This document shows positions 26,888 through 36,583 of a stretch of 64,000 bases of DNA, one piece after another. The stretch is taken from the NCBI RefSeq assembly GCF_014646235.1, contig NZ_BMNB01000001.1:62001-126000 (forward strand), written 5' to 3'. Both the position numbers and the translations under genes were made by a program. Each line of letters opens with the position of its first letter. The first letter of the stretch is position 1. Below the pieces are notes generated by a model. That model saw only the letters and a list, made by a program, of their open reading frames with translations, ran no database searches and was not told the DNA's origin. Source of the stretch: Micromonospora sonchi. GTDB lineage: Bacteria; Actinomycetota; Actinomycetes; Mycobacteriales; Micromonosporaceae.

Positions 26888-28072
26888 ATGGATTCCCGTA
26901 CCGGTCTGCCTGTTGTCGGCATGGTGGGCGGTGGCCAGCTGGCCCGGATGACCCACCAGGCCGCGATCTCCCTCGGCCAGTCGCTGCGTGTGCTCGCGCT
27001 CACGCCGGACGACGGGGCGGCCCTGGTCGCCGCCGACGTCCAGTACGGCGACCACACCGATCTCACCGCGCTGCGTACCTTCGCCAAGGGCTGCGACGTC
27101 GTCACCTTCGACCACGAGCACGTTCCGACCGAACACATCCGCGCCCTGGCCGGCGAGGGGGTGAAGTTGTTCCCGCCGGCCGACGCGCTGGTGCACGCCC
27201 AGGACAAGCAGGTGATGCGGGAGCGGCTCGGTGCGCTGGGCGCGCCGAGCCCCGCCTGGCGACCGGTCGGGTCACCGGCCGACCTGGCGGCCTTCGGTGA
27301 CGAGGTGGGCTGGCCGGTGATGCTCAAGGCGGCGCGCGGCGGGTACGACGGCCGGGGCGTCTGGCCGGTCACCGACGCGGTGGCCGCCGCCGACCTCGCG
27401 GAGACCCTGCTCGCCGGTGGCACGAAACTCATCGTCGAGGAGCGGGTGGCGTTGCGCCGGGAACTGGCCGTGCAGGTGGCCCGCTCGCCGTTCGGGCAGG
27501 TCGCCGTCTATCCGGTGGTGGAGACGGTGCAGCGGGACGGGATCTGCGTGGAGGTGCTGGCCCCCGCCCCCAGCCTGCCGGAGGAGCTTGCGGTCGCCGC
27601 GCAGCAGCTCGCCATCGACCTGGCCACCGAGCTCGGGGTGGTGGGCCTGCTGGCGGTGGAACTGTTCGAGGTGGCCGATCCGGCCGCGCCGGGCGGCAGC
27701 CGGATCGTGGTCAACGAGCTGGCGATGCGCCCGCACAACTCCGGGCACTGGACCATCGAGGGTGCCAGAACGTCGCAGTTCGAGCAGCACCTGCGGGCGG
27801 TGCTGGACTACCCGATGGGCGACACGTCGCTGACCGCGCCGGTGGTGGTGATGGCGAACGTGCTCGGCGGCGAGTCCGGCGGGATGCCGGTCGACGAGCG
27901 GTTGCACCACCTCTTCGCCGCTGAACCCACCGCCCGGGTGCACCTTTACGGCAAGCAGGTGCGTCCCGGCCGCAAGATCGGGCACGTCACGGTCCTCGGT
28001 GCCGACCTGGACGAGGTACGCGGCCGGGCCGCCCGCGCTGCCCGGTGGCTCCGTGACGGCACCGGTGAGTGA
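26888..28072 (+). CDS. purK: N5-carboxyaminoimidazole ribonucleotide synthase
   Basis: A 394-residue ATP-grasp enzyme that converts AIR, bicarbonate and ATP to N5-CAIR in purine biosynthesis. Visible are the N-terminal [25 protein letters not shown], the ATP-grasp loop [14 protein letters not shown] and the metal-binding [16 protein letters not shown] block. The ATG at 26888 gives a family-typical length. purE follows 85 nt later on the same strand, and its product uses N5-CAIR directly. Confidence 0.96.
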   Translation: MDSRTGLPVVGMVGGGQLARMTHQAAISLGQSLRVLALTPDDGAALVAADVQYGDHTDLTALRTFAKGCDVVTFDHEHVPTEHIRALAGEGVKLFPPADALVHAQDKQVMRERLGALGAPSPAWRPVGSPADLAAFGDEVGWPVMLKAARGGYDGRGVWPVTDAVAAADLAETLLAGGTKLIVEERVALRRELAVQVARSPFGQVAVYPVVETVQRDGICVEVLAPAPSLPEELAVAAQQLAIDLATELGVVGLLAVELFEVADPAAPGGSRIVVNELAMRPHNSGHWTIEGARTSQFEQHLRAVLDYPMGDTSLTAPVVVMANVLGGESGGMPVDERLHHLFAAEPTARVHLYGKQVRPGRKIGHVTVLGADLDEVRGRAARAARWLRDGTGE

Positions 28073-28157
28073 GTCTCGCGGGCCCGGGTCGGCGAACGGC
28101 GACGGCCCACGGGGTGACCTGGCGGATCGGGTAGCGGCGAACGAGGAGGGAAGTGGC

Positions 28158-28646
28158 GTGAGCACCGTTGGCGTCATCATGGGTAGCGACTCGGACTGGC
28201 CGACGATGAAGGCGGCTGCCGAGGTGCTCGCCGAGTTCGAGGTGCCGTACGAGGTCGAGGTGGTCTCGGCGCACCGCACCCCGGTCAAGATGATCGACTA
28301 CGGTCGGGCCGCCGCCGGACGGGGCCTCAAGGTGATCATCGCCGGCGCGGGTGGCGCGGCTGCCCTGCCCGGCATGGTCGCCTCGGTCACCCCACTGCCG
28401 GTGATCGGCGTTCCGGTGCCGCTGAAGCACCTCGACGGCATGGACTCGCTGCTGTCCATCGTGCAGATGCCGGCCGGCGTGCCGGTGGCCACCGTGTCGA
28501 TCGGCAACGCCCGCAACGCCGGGCTGCTCGCCGTCCGCATCCTGGGCGCGTCGGACCCGGCCCTGCTCGACCGGATGTCGGCCTACCAGGCCGACCTCGA
28601 ACAACTGGTAGCCGAAAAAGACGCCGCCCTCCGCGCTTCGCTGTAA
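28158..28646 (+). CDS. purE: N5-CAIR mutase
   Basis: A 162-residue class I PurE that rearranges N5-CAIR to CAIR. GTG 28158 was chosen because GAGGAGGGA (28143-28151) is 6 nt upstream and the protein then begins [17 protein letters not shown], the canonical PurE N-terminus. The [11 protein letters not shown] motif with the catalytic His and the [14 protein letters not shown] loop are present. It forms an operon with purK; an AAGGGCCCCTT repeat starts on its stop codon and a strong hairpin lies at 28719. Confidence 0.96.
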   Translation: MSTVGVIMGSDSDWPTMKAAAEVLAEFEVPYEVEVVSAHRTPVKMIDYGRAAAGRGLKVIIAGAGGAAALPGMVASVTPLPVIGVPVPLKHLDGMDSLLSIVQMPAGVPVATVSIGNARNAGLLAVRILGASDPALLDRMSAYQADLEQLVAEKDAALRASL

Positions 28647-28665
28647 GGAAGGGCCCCTTCTTAAC
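28645..28665 (-). repeat. single-unit GGGGCCC-type intergenic repeat
   Basis: On the minus strand this reads GTTAAGAAGGGGCCCTTCCT plus one T, identical to the right half of the two 52-bp copies at 39045-39096 and 44954-45005 apart from one base. It overlaps the purE stop codon. Confidence 0.75.
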
Positions 28666-28718
28666 ACCGCAGCGGCAGGCGCCACGCGATGTCGCCCGGG
28701 TGGGACAGACGCCGAAAC

Positions 28719-28746
28719 GGCCGGCACCCCGGGTGGGGTGCCGGCC
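28719..28746. terminator. bidirectional hairpin terminator, purE / lysozyme-like gene
   Basis: Perfect 12-bp stem GGCCGGCACCCC (28719-28730) / GGGGTGCCGGCC (28735-28746) with a four-base GGGT loop between two convergent genes. Confidence 0.8.
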
Positions 28747-28766
28747 AGTTCGATGATGCTCCGGGG

Positions 28767-29360
28767 TCAGCTGTTCCAGTGCTGGGCGACCAGGTCAGCG
28801 GCCTGCTGCTCCCACTGGGCGTAGTGGTCCGGGTACGCCGACACCTGCACCGTCTGGGCGGCCATGGTCAGCGGCATGTCCTGCCAGCCGTCGACCTGCT
28901 TGAGGCCCTTCAGGAAGGCGGTGGTGGAGTACTCGGGGTCGGTGATCTGCTCGACCGTGCCCCACCCGCTGGACGGGCGCTGCTGGAACAGGCCCTGCGA
29001 GTCGTGATCGTTACGCTCACCCAGGTGACCCAGGTTCTCCAGCTTCGACTCCTGGAACGCGGTGGCGATCGCGACCACGGCGGCACGCTCGTCCATGCCC
29101 GTCTTCTTCGTCGCGGCGATGATCGCCTTGACGTTACCGACCTGCTCGTCGTTCAGGTCGATCCGCGACTGCTTGCCCTGCACACCATGCGGCATCAGCT
29201 TGCCGGCGTCCGGCTTGTCGGCCTGCGCGACGGCGGTGACCGGGTTGGTGGTGGTCGGGGTGGTCTCGGTCGTGGCGTGGTTCAGTGGGCCGGCGGCCAG
29301 ACCACCGACGAAGGCCATACCAGCGACACCGAGAACGACCTTACGGATCATCGTGTTCAT
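28767..29360 (-). CDS. secreted lysozyme-like / transglycosylase-like protein
   Basis: A 197-residue protein starting MNTMIRKVVLGVAGMAFVGGL at ATG 29360 after GGAG; a Sec-type signal peptide ends near AAG/PLNHA. After a Thr/Pro-rich linker (~residues 28-60), residues ~75-195 resemble the lysozyme-like fold of actinobacterial cell-wall proteins. They contain AIATAFQESKLENL with a candidate catalytic Glu, DSQGLFQQRPSSGWG, and a Tyr/Trp-rich end with YAQWEQQAADLV. Homologues are often labelled hypothetical. A peptidoglycan-cleaving role is an inference from the ES-x-L and Q-G-L-F-Q-Q-R-P-S motifs. Confidence 0.75.
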   Translation of the reverse strand: MNTMIRKVVLGVAGMAFVGGLAAGPLNHATTETTPTTTNPVTAVAQADKPDAGKLMPHGVQGKQSRIDLNDEQVGNVKAIIAATKKTGMDERAAVVAIATAFQESKLENLGHLGERNDHDSQGLFQQRPSSGWGTVEQITDPEYSTTAFLKGLKQVDGWQDMPLTMAAQTVQVSAYPDHYAQWEQQAADLVAQHWNS

Positions 29361-29759
29361 GATGAAGCTCCATTCGGGGGTTGGCGCACCCGCCGATGGG
29401 GGTCGGCTTTTGGATGCGCAAGCACCGTCCGGCGCTCAAGGGGAAGGAAAGTCCGGTCAGCTCGCGGGCCAGGTGGCTCGTCGCGGCGCCGGGTCATGTC
29501 CAACGACTGACCGGGGGCGGGGATTCCCGGGGGATCGGACCGGCTGCCCGCCACGGGACGATGGCCCGTTCGCTCGGCCGGAGATCGGATCGGCCGCCCG
29601 CCACGAGGTTGCGCTGGCGGACGAAGGCGGCCGCGAGGCAAGGCCCTGTTCGGTCAGCCACCCGGTTCAACGCCGCCCGGCGGCCCGGCATTCCGCGAAC
29701 CGCACCGCCGGTCTACGCGGACCTGCCTCATACCGCACATTCCGGTCACCGGTGACGGG
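29361..29759. other. 399-nt non-coding region upstream of the secreted lysozyme-like gene
   Basis: This lies between two minus-strand genes and must contain the promoter and leader of the 28767-29360 gene. Visible structure: a 23-nt imperfect direct repeat (29533-29555 and 29583-29605) and a small hairpin GCCGA/TCGGC (29392-29407). Long leaders on cell-wall hydrolase genes are often c-di-AMP riboswitches in actinomycetes, but I could not fit the conserved blocks of that motif here. Confidence 0.4.
29533..29605. repeat. pair of 23-nt direct repeats
   Basis: GATCGGACCGGCTGCCCGCC plus ACG at 29533-29555 recurs at 29583-29605 with two substitutions, spaced 50 nt start to start (about five helical turns). 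They lie 170-245 nt upstream of the secreted-protein start. Confidence 0.55.
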
Positions 29760-32700
29760 TCAGCGCATACCGCGCAGCGCGGTCTGGAGGCGTTCCTGGG
29801 CACGGCGGCGGCGCTCGTTGCTGGCACCGAGGATCAGCAGCAGGAAGCCGACCGGGATCAACGCCAGCCACGGCCCGAGGCTGAACAACGCGTGCACCGC
29901 CGCGATGGCGGTGACCACCGCGCCGACGATCACCGGGGCCTGCTGCTGACTCATCGACCCGAAGACCAGTACGGCGACCGCGCCGAGCAGCAGCAACACC
30001 TGACGTAGCGTGCTCGAATCGGTGGCCAGCACGATGGCCAGGGTGGGCACGAAGGCAGCCACCAGCGCCGGTCCGTACGCCACCCAGCTGCTCAGGTCGG
30101 CTCGCTGACGCAGTTCCAGGACGCCGACCAACAGCGCGAGCGCGGCGAAGGGCAGCGTGTACGCCTCGGGCAGCGCCACGTGGGCGACCCGCATCAGGAT
30201 CCACCAGGCGGTGATTTCGCAGCCCACCACCGCCCAGAACAGGATCCGGCGCTCCGCCGGCCGGCGACCGGGCCGGGTCGCCGCGAGCCCGAGGACGGCG
30301 CCCCAGGCGGCCAGCAGGGCGGCGATGTGCCTCGGCGAGTCGAAGGCCAGCGCCAGCGCGATCAGCGCGGCGGCGTACCCGCTCCATTCCACCGTCGCCG
30401 CCTCGCGTCGCGCCTCCGGCCGGCGCAGCCAGGGCAGCGTGGCGGCGAAGACCTGCAACGCCGCGCCCACCGCGAGCACCCCGAAGGCGGACCAGACCGG
30501 GGCGAGCCCGGCCACCAGGCCTGCGGTGAGCACGAAGAGTTGGGCCATCAGGGACGCGAACAACCAGCCGAGGATGCGCGCTCGGGAGGTGACGCCGAAC
30601 AACGCCGCGACCAGGCCGACGCCGACCGCGCCGCCGAGGGTGAGCAGGGTCAGTTCCCGGGTGGTGAGGCTGCCGGCCAGGCCGGCGCCACCGGCGGCGA
30701 GGCCGATCACGAAGACGAGTACCCGGGCCAGCCGCAGCGAGCGGGCCGGTTCCTCGATGGGCGGGGGTGGCGTCAGCGCCAGCCCCAGCATCGAGATGAC
30801 GAACACCGTCAACGCGGCGAGCGTGCTCGCCGGCCAGCCGGCGCCGAGCGCGATCGGGGCGATCAACAGGGTGACCGCGGTGCCGGGCAGGACCACCGGT
30901 ACTGCCCGGGTACGCCGGCCCCCGCTGAACCCGGTGGCCGCCAGGGCTGCCGTCACGGTGAGCAGCAGCGCGGTGAGCACGTGCGTCGGGTTGACTGCGG
31001 CCGGCGGCGGGGCGAGCAGCTCCGACGGCGGACCCTGCCAGATCCGGCTGAGCGTACGGTGCGGATCGACCAGCGCGGCCAGCAACGCCGGGGCGATGGA
31101 GACCAGCGCCAGCACGGTCGGTAGGGCGGCCGCGGCCAGCGCTCCCGCGGCCGGGCTCACTCGCCACCGGCGCCGGGTGCCGTCGTCGGGCAGCCGCCGC
31201 AGCGCCCCGTCCAGCAGCACGGACCAGCGGCGGACGGGCTGTGCCGCGCCGGCCGGCGGTTCGGTCGCACCCCGGACCAGTTCGGCGAGCACCCCGAGCA
31301 GGGCTGCCGCGGCGGCGTACACACCGGCCGGCAGGTGGTTGGGTACGGCGGCCAGCGCGGTCACCGTCGCACCGCCGACCACACCGGCGCTCGCCCACGG
31401 CAGGTACTGCGGGACCTGCCGGCGGAACGCGGCCACCGTGGCCAGGCCGAGGCTGGAGGCGGCCAGGCCGGCGGTAAGCATCACCTGAGGCGGGTGGCCG
31501 AACTCGGCGGCCACCGCGGCGATGGCGCCCGGCAGCGCCAGCAGGGCGGTCCCGGTGCCCGCTCCGCCGATCTGTGCCAGATGCGGCGGCATTCCCTCCA
31601 CCTGGATGTCGTCCACGAGCGGCTCGGCGGTGACGCGGGCCAGTGCCGCCACCACCGCGCCGATCAGCACGATGCTGGCCAGCGCCAGCGCGGTGGTCCA
31701 TGGGCGTACCAGGCCGGCGCCGGCCGCGTGCAACGCGACCACCCCGGCGACGGTGATCCGGGAGAGCGCGGCCCGGGGGTCGAGGGAGGCGACGGCGGCC
31801 ATCCCGAAGATGGCGGCGACCGTGCCGCCGATCAGAACCGGCGACCACCACGACAGGTCGAAGGCGGCCGCGGCGCCGATGGTGGCCAGCACGACCGCAG
31901 CGCCGGACACGTCGTAGCGCCAGGGCGATGGCAGCAGGATGCCGGCGGCCAGCGCGAGCAGGAGCAGGGCGAGCGGGCCCTGCCAGGTCGTGCCGCCGGT
32001 CGGCGCGGCCGGCCAGCCGCTGAGGTCACCGTGCCAGATCGGGCCGGGGGTGGCCAGCACGCCGACCCCGCCGCGCAGGGCCATCCAGCCGGCCAGCAGC
32101 CCGATCAGCACGCCGCCGACCACCAGGCCGAGCACCGGTCCTCTCCGCCACTGTTCCGGCATCGCCCGCGCGGCCACCGCGACCACCAGGACCAGCGCGG
32201 CGGCGACGGCGAGTTGCCCGCCCGGCGCGAGCACCGTGCCGATCCGCAGCAGGGTGGCGACCAGGGCGGCGGTCACCGCGGCGGCCGCCAGGTCGGAACC
32301 GTCGAGGTTCAGGTCGGCGCGCCGGCCGGCGTCGATCGAGGGGGCGAGGAAGAGGAGTACGGCGGAGACCAGCACCAGGGCGGCGACCCATGCGTCGGCC
32401 ACGGTGGCACCCGGTGCGCCGAATCCGGCGGCGGCGACCACCAGCGCGCCGAGGCCGGTGCCCACTGACAGGGGTGCCGGGATGTGCCGCTGGGACACCT
32501 GGACGACGGCGGCGTAGCCGAGCGTGACGCAGACGGCGAGGAAGCTCGCGGCCAGCACCGGCACGGTCGCCTCGCGCAGGCTCGCCGGGGTCAGCGTGGG
32601 GCCGGCCGGCCCGATGGCGGCGACGAACGCGGCCACCGCCCCCGGCAGCGCGAAGGCCGCGCCGCCCGCGGCCCAGGCCGAGACGGTGTCCGCGGTGGCC

Positions 32701-34661
32701 GGGGCGAGCCGGATGCGGGGGGCGGCGGCGATCAGGGCACCGGCCACGACGAGGGTGAGTAGCACGGCGGCGGTCAGCGCCGGCCGGGCCAGGGCGGCGC
32801 TGGCACCGGCCAGTCCGATGCCGGCGGCGGCCACCGCGTGCGCCAGTGCCGCTCGGAGGGTACGGGCCGACAGGCCGGCCGCCCCGATCCCGATCGCGGT
32901 CAGCACCATCGGCCACGGCGCCATCGCCCAGGACAGGCCGAACGAGGCGGGTGCGGCGAGGGCGGTCAGGGCGGCGCCGGTCACCGCGAACTCGCGACGG
33001 ATTTCCGGCGGCAGGGCCAGTACCGCGGCCACGGTCAGCAGGAAGGCGCTGGTGGCGAGCTGCCAGGCGGCCGGTCCCACCGCGGCGGCCAGCTCGGCGG
33101 GGTACCGGTCGAGGTCGGCGTTCCAGGCCGGCAGGGCGGCCTGGATCGGGGCGATCCCGGCGCGTAGGGCGCTGCCGGCGACCACCGCCCCGCTGACCGT
33201 CAACGCCACCGCGGCGGCCAACTGCGGCCCGCGACGGGCGGACTCGGGCACCGCGCGTACGGCCAGGCCGGTGACCGTGATGACGGCCGCGATCAGCAGC
33301 AGCGAGCGGCCGGGCAGCGCCACCGAGGCGATCCGGCCCAGGGCACCGATGACAGCGAGGGTGAACACGCCGGCGCCGATGTCGGGCAGGGGCGGCTGCC
33401 GCAGCGTCAGCGTGCCGGCGAGGCAGACAGCGGCGGCCAGCAGCAACACCAGACCGACGCCGATCGCACCGGCCACGGTGGCGGTCTGCAACAGGGCGGT
33501 CACCGCGTACCCGAGGGCGAGGACCACGGCGACCCCGTGCAGCGCCCAGGTCAGCGGCCGCAGCCCGGGCACGGGACGCGTCGCCGCGGTCGCCGGGCTG
33601 CCGACGGTGGGTTCGAGCACCTCGCCGGACTCCTCCGGGGAGCCCTCGGGCCGCCCCTCGGTCTTCCGCTGGCGGGGCGGGCGCGTCCGGCCGGGCGGGG
33701 TTGGGGCCGGTTCCTCGGCGAGCGGCCGTTCCACGGTGACCGGGGAGCGGGCCAGCCAGAGGTCGAGGACGGCCACCACGGTCAGCACCAGCGCCCAGCC
33801 CGCCGGGCCGTTGACGTGGTCGTACGCCAGCAGTGGCAGCACCGGTTGGGCGGCCAGCACGGTGGCGAACCGCGGGGCGCGCAGCCGGGTCCAGCCGGCG
33901 TACCCGACGGAGACGGCGGCGGTGACCGCGAAGACCACTCCGGTGAAGACCGGACCGGAGACAAAAGGGTTGCCGCCGGTCCGGTCCACCGCCCACAGCG
34001 CGTACCCGGTGAGCGGCATCAGCAGCAGGCCCACCGCGGCGATGGTCTCGGCGGTGGAGGTCAGCCCTCGCCGGACCAGGGCCGGCGGGGCGAGCAGCAT
34101 GAGTACGGTCGCGAGCAGGAGGATGCCGAGGCGGATCAGCGCGTCCATCGAGCTGGTCGCGACCACGGCGAAGACCACCGCGGCCACGCCGAGCAGCAGC
34201 GCGCCGAGGCCGAGGGGGATGTTCTGGACCTCCCGGGAGGACGCCTCCGGCGGATGCTCGGGGTCGTCGGCCGCCAACCAGACGGGGTCGACGGGTGGCG
34301 GCGGATCCTCCACCGTTTCCTGTCGGGGCACCCGTGGTGGCGGGGGCGCCGCGTCGGACGGCGGGCGGCGTGGTGGTCGGCGCCGCATGACGCGGCGGGG
34401 CCGAGTGGCCTGTTTGAGCCGCTCCTCCCCGGTGCTGCCGGCGTGCGAGAGGATGTCGCGCTGGAAGAGCGCGGCCTGCATCTTGGCGGCGAGTTGACGT
34501 TGCTCGCTGGCGATGGCGGCCTCACGGGCCTTCATCTCCGCGATGGACCGCTCGATGTCCGCCAGGTGCTCGGCCCACTGTGGCTGGTGTGCACCGCAGC
34601 GCGGGCAGCGGACCGCAGGCTTGATCTCCTGGCCGCACGAGGAGCACTGAAAGGTCGCCAC
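29760..34661 (-). CDS. giant polytopic membrane protein, SCO7613 C-terminal-domain type
   Basis: A 1633-residue protein. It opens with a zinc ribbon (Cys6, Cys9, Cys19, Cys22 in CSSCG and CPRCG), then a charged coiled-coil stretch (~30-65), and an Arg/Pro-rich disordered segment (~85-150). From ~160 to the end come several dozen hydrophobic helices broken by short Arg/Pro loops, with one longer charged loop at ~320-360. This architecture matches the actinobacterial proteins named after SCO7613; no function is known to me. The whole length is open without frameshift, and the start ATG 34661 gives the zinc ribbon intact. Confidence 0.88.
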   Translation of the reverse strand: MATFQCSSCGQEIKPAVRCPRCGAHQPQWAEHLADIERSIAEMKAREAAIASEQRQLAAKMQAALFQRDILSHAGSTGEERLKQATRPRRVMRRRPPRRPPSDAAPPPPRVPRQETVEDPPPPVDPVWLAADDPEHPPEASSREVQNIPLGLGALLLGVAAVVFAVVATSSMDALIRLGILLLATVLMLLAPPALVRRGLTSTAETIAAVGLLLMPLTGYALWAVDRTGGNPFVSGPVFTGVVFAVTAAVSVGYAGWTRLRAPRFATVLAAQPVLPLLAYDHVNGPAGWALVLTVVAVLDLWLARSPVTVERPLAEEPAPTPPGRTRPPRQRKTEGRPEGSPEESGEVLEPTVGSPATAATRPVPGLRPLTWALHGVAVVLALGYAVTALLQTATVAGAIGVGLVLLLAAAVCLAGTLTLRQPPLPDIGAGVFTLAVIGALGRIASVALPGRSLLLIAAVITVTGLAVRAVPESARRGPQLAAAVALTVSGAVVAGSALRAGIAPIQAALPAWNADLDRYPAELAAAVGPAAWQLATSAFLLTVAAVLALPPEIRREFAVTGAALTALAAPASFGLSWAMAPWPMVLTAIGIGAAGLSARTLRAALAHAVAAAGIGLAGASAALARPALTAAVLLTLVVAGALIAAAPRIRLAPATADTVSAWAAGGAAFALPGAVAAFVAAIGPAGPTLTPASLREATVPVLAASFLAVCVTLGYAAVVQVSQRHIPAPLSVGTGLGALVVAAAGFGAPGATVADAWVAALVLVSAVLLFLAPSIDAGRRADLNLDGSDLAAAAVTAALVATLLRIGTVLAPGGQLAVAAALVLVVAVAARAMPEQWRRGPVLGLVVGGVLIGLLAGWMALRGGVGVLATPGPIWHGDLSGWPAAPTGGTTWQGPLALLLLALAAGILLPSPWRYDVSGAAVVLATIGAAAAFDLSWWSPVLIGGTVAAIFGMAAVASLDPRAALSRITVAGVVALHAAGAGLVRPWTTALALASIVLIGAVVAALARVTAEPLVDDIQVEGMPPHLAQIGGAGTGTALLALPGAIAAVAAEFGHPPQVMLTAGLAASSLGLATVAAFRRQVPQYLPWASAGVVGGATVTALAAVPNHLPAGVYAAAAALLGVLAELVRGATEPPAGAAQPVRRWSVLLDGALRRLPDDGTRRRWRVSPAAGALAAAALPTVLALVSIAPALLAALVDPHRTLSRIWQGPPSELLAPPPAAVNPTHVLTALLLTVTAALAATGFSGGRRTRAVPVVLPGTAVTLLIAPIALGAGWPASTLAALTVFVISMLGLALTPPPPIEEPARSLRLARVLVFVIGLAAGGAGLAGSLTTRELTLLTLGGAVGVGLVAALFGVTSRARILGWLFASLMAQLFVLTAGLVAGLAPVWSAFGVLAVGAALQVFAATLPWLRRPEARREAATVEWSGYAAALIALALAFDSPRHIAALLAAWGAVLGLAATRPGRRPAERRILFWAVVGCEITAWWILMRVAHVALPEAYTLPFAALALLVGVLELRQRADLSSWVAYGPALVAAFVPTLAIVLATDSSTLRQVLLLLGAVAVLVFGSMSQQQAPVIVGAVVTAIAAVHALFSLGPWLALIPVGFLLLILGASNERRRRAQERLQTALRGMR

Positions 34662-34816
34662 GACACCCCTCCACCCGCACTGTGGAATCCCACTGTCGCA
34701 GCATGCCCCAAGGCCGGCCCGGATTCGACCGTTGTCGGCGGGTCAGCGCTGCCCCCAAGAGGCAGGACACACGCCGACAAAGACGTCAGCGCCGATCGCG
34801 GCGGCCGCGGAAGTCA

Positions 34817-34890
34817 GGTTTTCCGGGGAAGCCCGCCCGCGCAGGGATCAAGCCTGACCGCCCGGAGCGGGTGGGCTTCCCCGGAAAACC
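34817..34890 (-). terminator. 24-bp inverted repeat after the UDP-sugar dehydrogenase gene
   Basis: The arms 34817-34840 and 34867-34890 match over 24 positions with a single G-U wobble, around a 26-nt loop. The left arm begins GGTTTTCCGGGGAAGCCC. It lies 16 nt past the stop of the minus-strand dehydrogenase gene and upstream of the giant membrane protein gene, so it most likely ends dehydrogenase transcription. Confidence 0.7.
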
Positions 34891-34905
34891 CCCACGACGG
34901 CGAGA

Positions 34906-36333
34906 TCAAGGCCGCCCCAACCCCCGGTACTCCCAGCCCGCCTGCGTCCACAGTGCCGAGTCGAGGCAGTTGCGTGCGTCGATCACCCGGCGCCCGGCGA
35001 CCAGGTCGCCGAGGAGGCTCGGGTCGGCGTTGCGGAATTCCGCCCACTCGGTGAGCACGCAGACCAGGTCGGCGTCGGCGACCGCCTCGTTGATGCCGGG
35101 TTCGTAGGTCAGCTCCGGCACCGCCCGGCGGGCGTTCTCCATGCCCTGCGGGTCGTGGACGTGCACGTCGGCGCCGGCCTTGTGCAGTAGCGCGGCGACG
35201 GCGAGGGCGGGCGCGTCGCGTACGTCGTCGGTGTTGGGTTTGAAGGTCGCGCCGAGCACCGCGATGCGGGTGCCGGACAGGTCCGGGCCGGCCGGGCCGG
35301 ACCGGCGGCCGAGCAGTTCGGCGGCGAGGTGGAGCACCCGGGTGCGGCGGCGCAGGTTGATCAGGTCGACCTCGTGGAGGAAGCGGAGTGCTTCGCCGGC
35401 GCCGAGTTCCTGGGCGCGGGCCTGGAAGGCGCGGATGTCCTTGGGCAGGCAGGCGCCGCCGAAGCCGAGCCCGGCCTGGAGGAAGCGGTTGCCGATGCGG
35501 GGGTCGTACCCGATGGCCCGGGCCAGTTGGGTGACGTCGCCGCCGGCGGCCTCGCAGACCTCGGCCATCGCGTTGATGAAGGAGATCTTGGTGGCCAGGA
35601 AGGCGTTCGCGGCGACCTTGACCAGTTCGGCGGTGGCGAAGTCGGTGACCACCATGGGTACCTCGCGGTCCTCGGTGGCGGCCAGGTCGAACAGGCCCTT
35701 GTGCGCGGCGTACAGCATGCCGTTGGCCCACTCGCTCTTGACGCCGACCACGATCCGGTTCGGCCGCAGGACGTCGTCGACGGCGAAGCCCTCCTGGAGG
35801 AACTCGGGGCTCCACGCCACCTCGACGCCGAGATCGGCCGGGCTGTGCTTGCCGACCAGCTGCTCCACCCATTCGGCGGTGCCGACCGGGACGGTGGACT
35901 TGCCGACGATCAGCGCCTTGCGGGTCAGGTGCTGGGCCAGGCTGGTGACCGACGCCTCGACGTACGACAGGTCGGCGCCCATCCCGTCGGCGCGCTGCGG
36001 GGTGCCGACGCAGATGAAGTGCACGTCGCCGTGCTCGGCGGTCTCGGCGATGTCGGTGCTGAACCGCAGCCGTCCGGCGGCCAGGTTGCGCCGGAGCAGC
36101 TCGTCCAGGCCGGGCTCGTGGATCGGCACCTCGCCGGCGTTCAGCTTCGCGATCTTGTCGGCGTCGACGTCGTAGCCGAGCACCTCGTAACCCAGTTCTG
36201 CGTAGCAGATGGCGTAGGTCGCGCCGAGGTAGCCGGTACCGAGAAAGGTCACCCGGGGACGGGAGGCGCCCGACGGGGGTGTCACCGCGGCGATGGCGGG
36301 CATCGGCTGGGTGTTCGGGTACGGGATGGTCAC
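34906..36333 (-). CDS. UDP-glucose/GDP-mannose dehydrogenase family protein (likely UDP-glucose 6-dehydrogenase)
   Basis: A 475-residue NAD-dependent nucleotide-sugar dehydrogenase. Three domains are visible: an N-terminal Rossmann fold (VTFLGTGYLGATYAICYAELG), a central domain with the catalytic Cys in GFGGACLPKDIRAF, and a C-terminal UDP-binding domain (VLGATFKPNTDDVRDAPAL). It would oxidise UDP-glucose to UDP-glucuronate for polysaccharide synthesis. GTG 36333 was chosen because GGAG ends 9 nt upstream; ATG 36342 directly abuts that GGAG and would add three residues. It is divergent from the acyl-CoA dehydrogenase gene with a 250-nt gap. Confidence 0.9.
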   Translation of the reverse strand: MTIPYPNTQPMPAIAAVTPPSGASRPRVTFLGTGYLGATYAICYAELGYEVLGYDVDADKIAKLNAGEVPIHEPGLDELLRRNLAAGRLRFSTDIAETAEHGDVHFICVGTPQRADGMGADLSYVEASVTSLAQHLTRKALIVGKSTVPVGTAEWVEQLVGKHSPADLGVEVAWSPEFLQEGFAVDDVLRPNRIVVGVKSEWANGMLYAAHKGLFDLAATEDREVPMVVTDFATAELVKVAANAFLATKISFINAMAEVCEAAGGDVTQLARAIGYDPRIGNRFLQAGLGFGGACLPKDIRAFQARAQELGAGEALRFLHEVDLINLRRRTRVLHLAAELLGRRSGPAGPDLSGTRIAVLGATFKPNTDDVRDAPALAVAALLHKAGADVHVHDPQGMENARRAVPELTYEPGINEAVADADLVCVLTEWAEFRNADPSLLGDLVAGRRVIDARNCLDSALWTQAGWEYRGLGRP

Positions 36334-36583
36334 GCCTGTCATCTCCGCTCGCACTGGCGCCGCGTGGTCGCGTCGCGTTCCGCTGAGGCACCTGGCGGGG
36401 CACCGCAGTGGTGGTCTATGTCTCTGGTCCAATCATCGCCGAGCGGCGTCGGTGCTCCGTCATGGCTGAGCCTACGCGCCGGTAATATCACCTGAGCTGT
36501 GGTCGTTATCCTTCAGTCTGCGCGGTGGGCGTCCAGGCGACGCTACCGACTGCGCATGATAGCGGTGAAGGGGAGGGGCCGAC

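Noticed and set aside
29361..29759. c-di-AMP (ydaO) riboswitch in the leader of the secreted lysozyme-like gene
   Set aside because: Gene type and leader length fit, but the conserved GGGGTGAATC-like and AGCTAACC-like blocks could not be found in order on the minus strand.
30157..34497. Long plus-strand open frames opposite the giant membrane protein gene
   Set aside because: They are Arg/Ala/Ser-rich shadows; the minus strand shows a zinc ribbon and regular hydrophobic helices.
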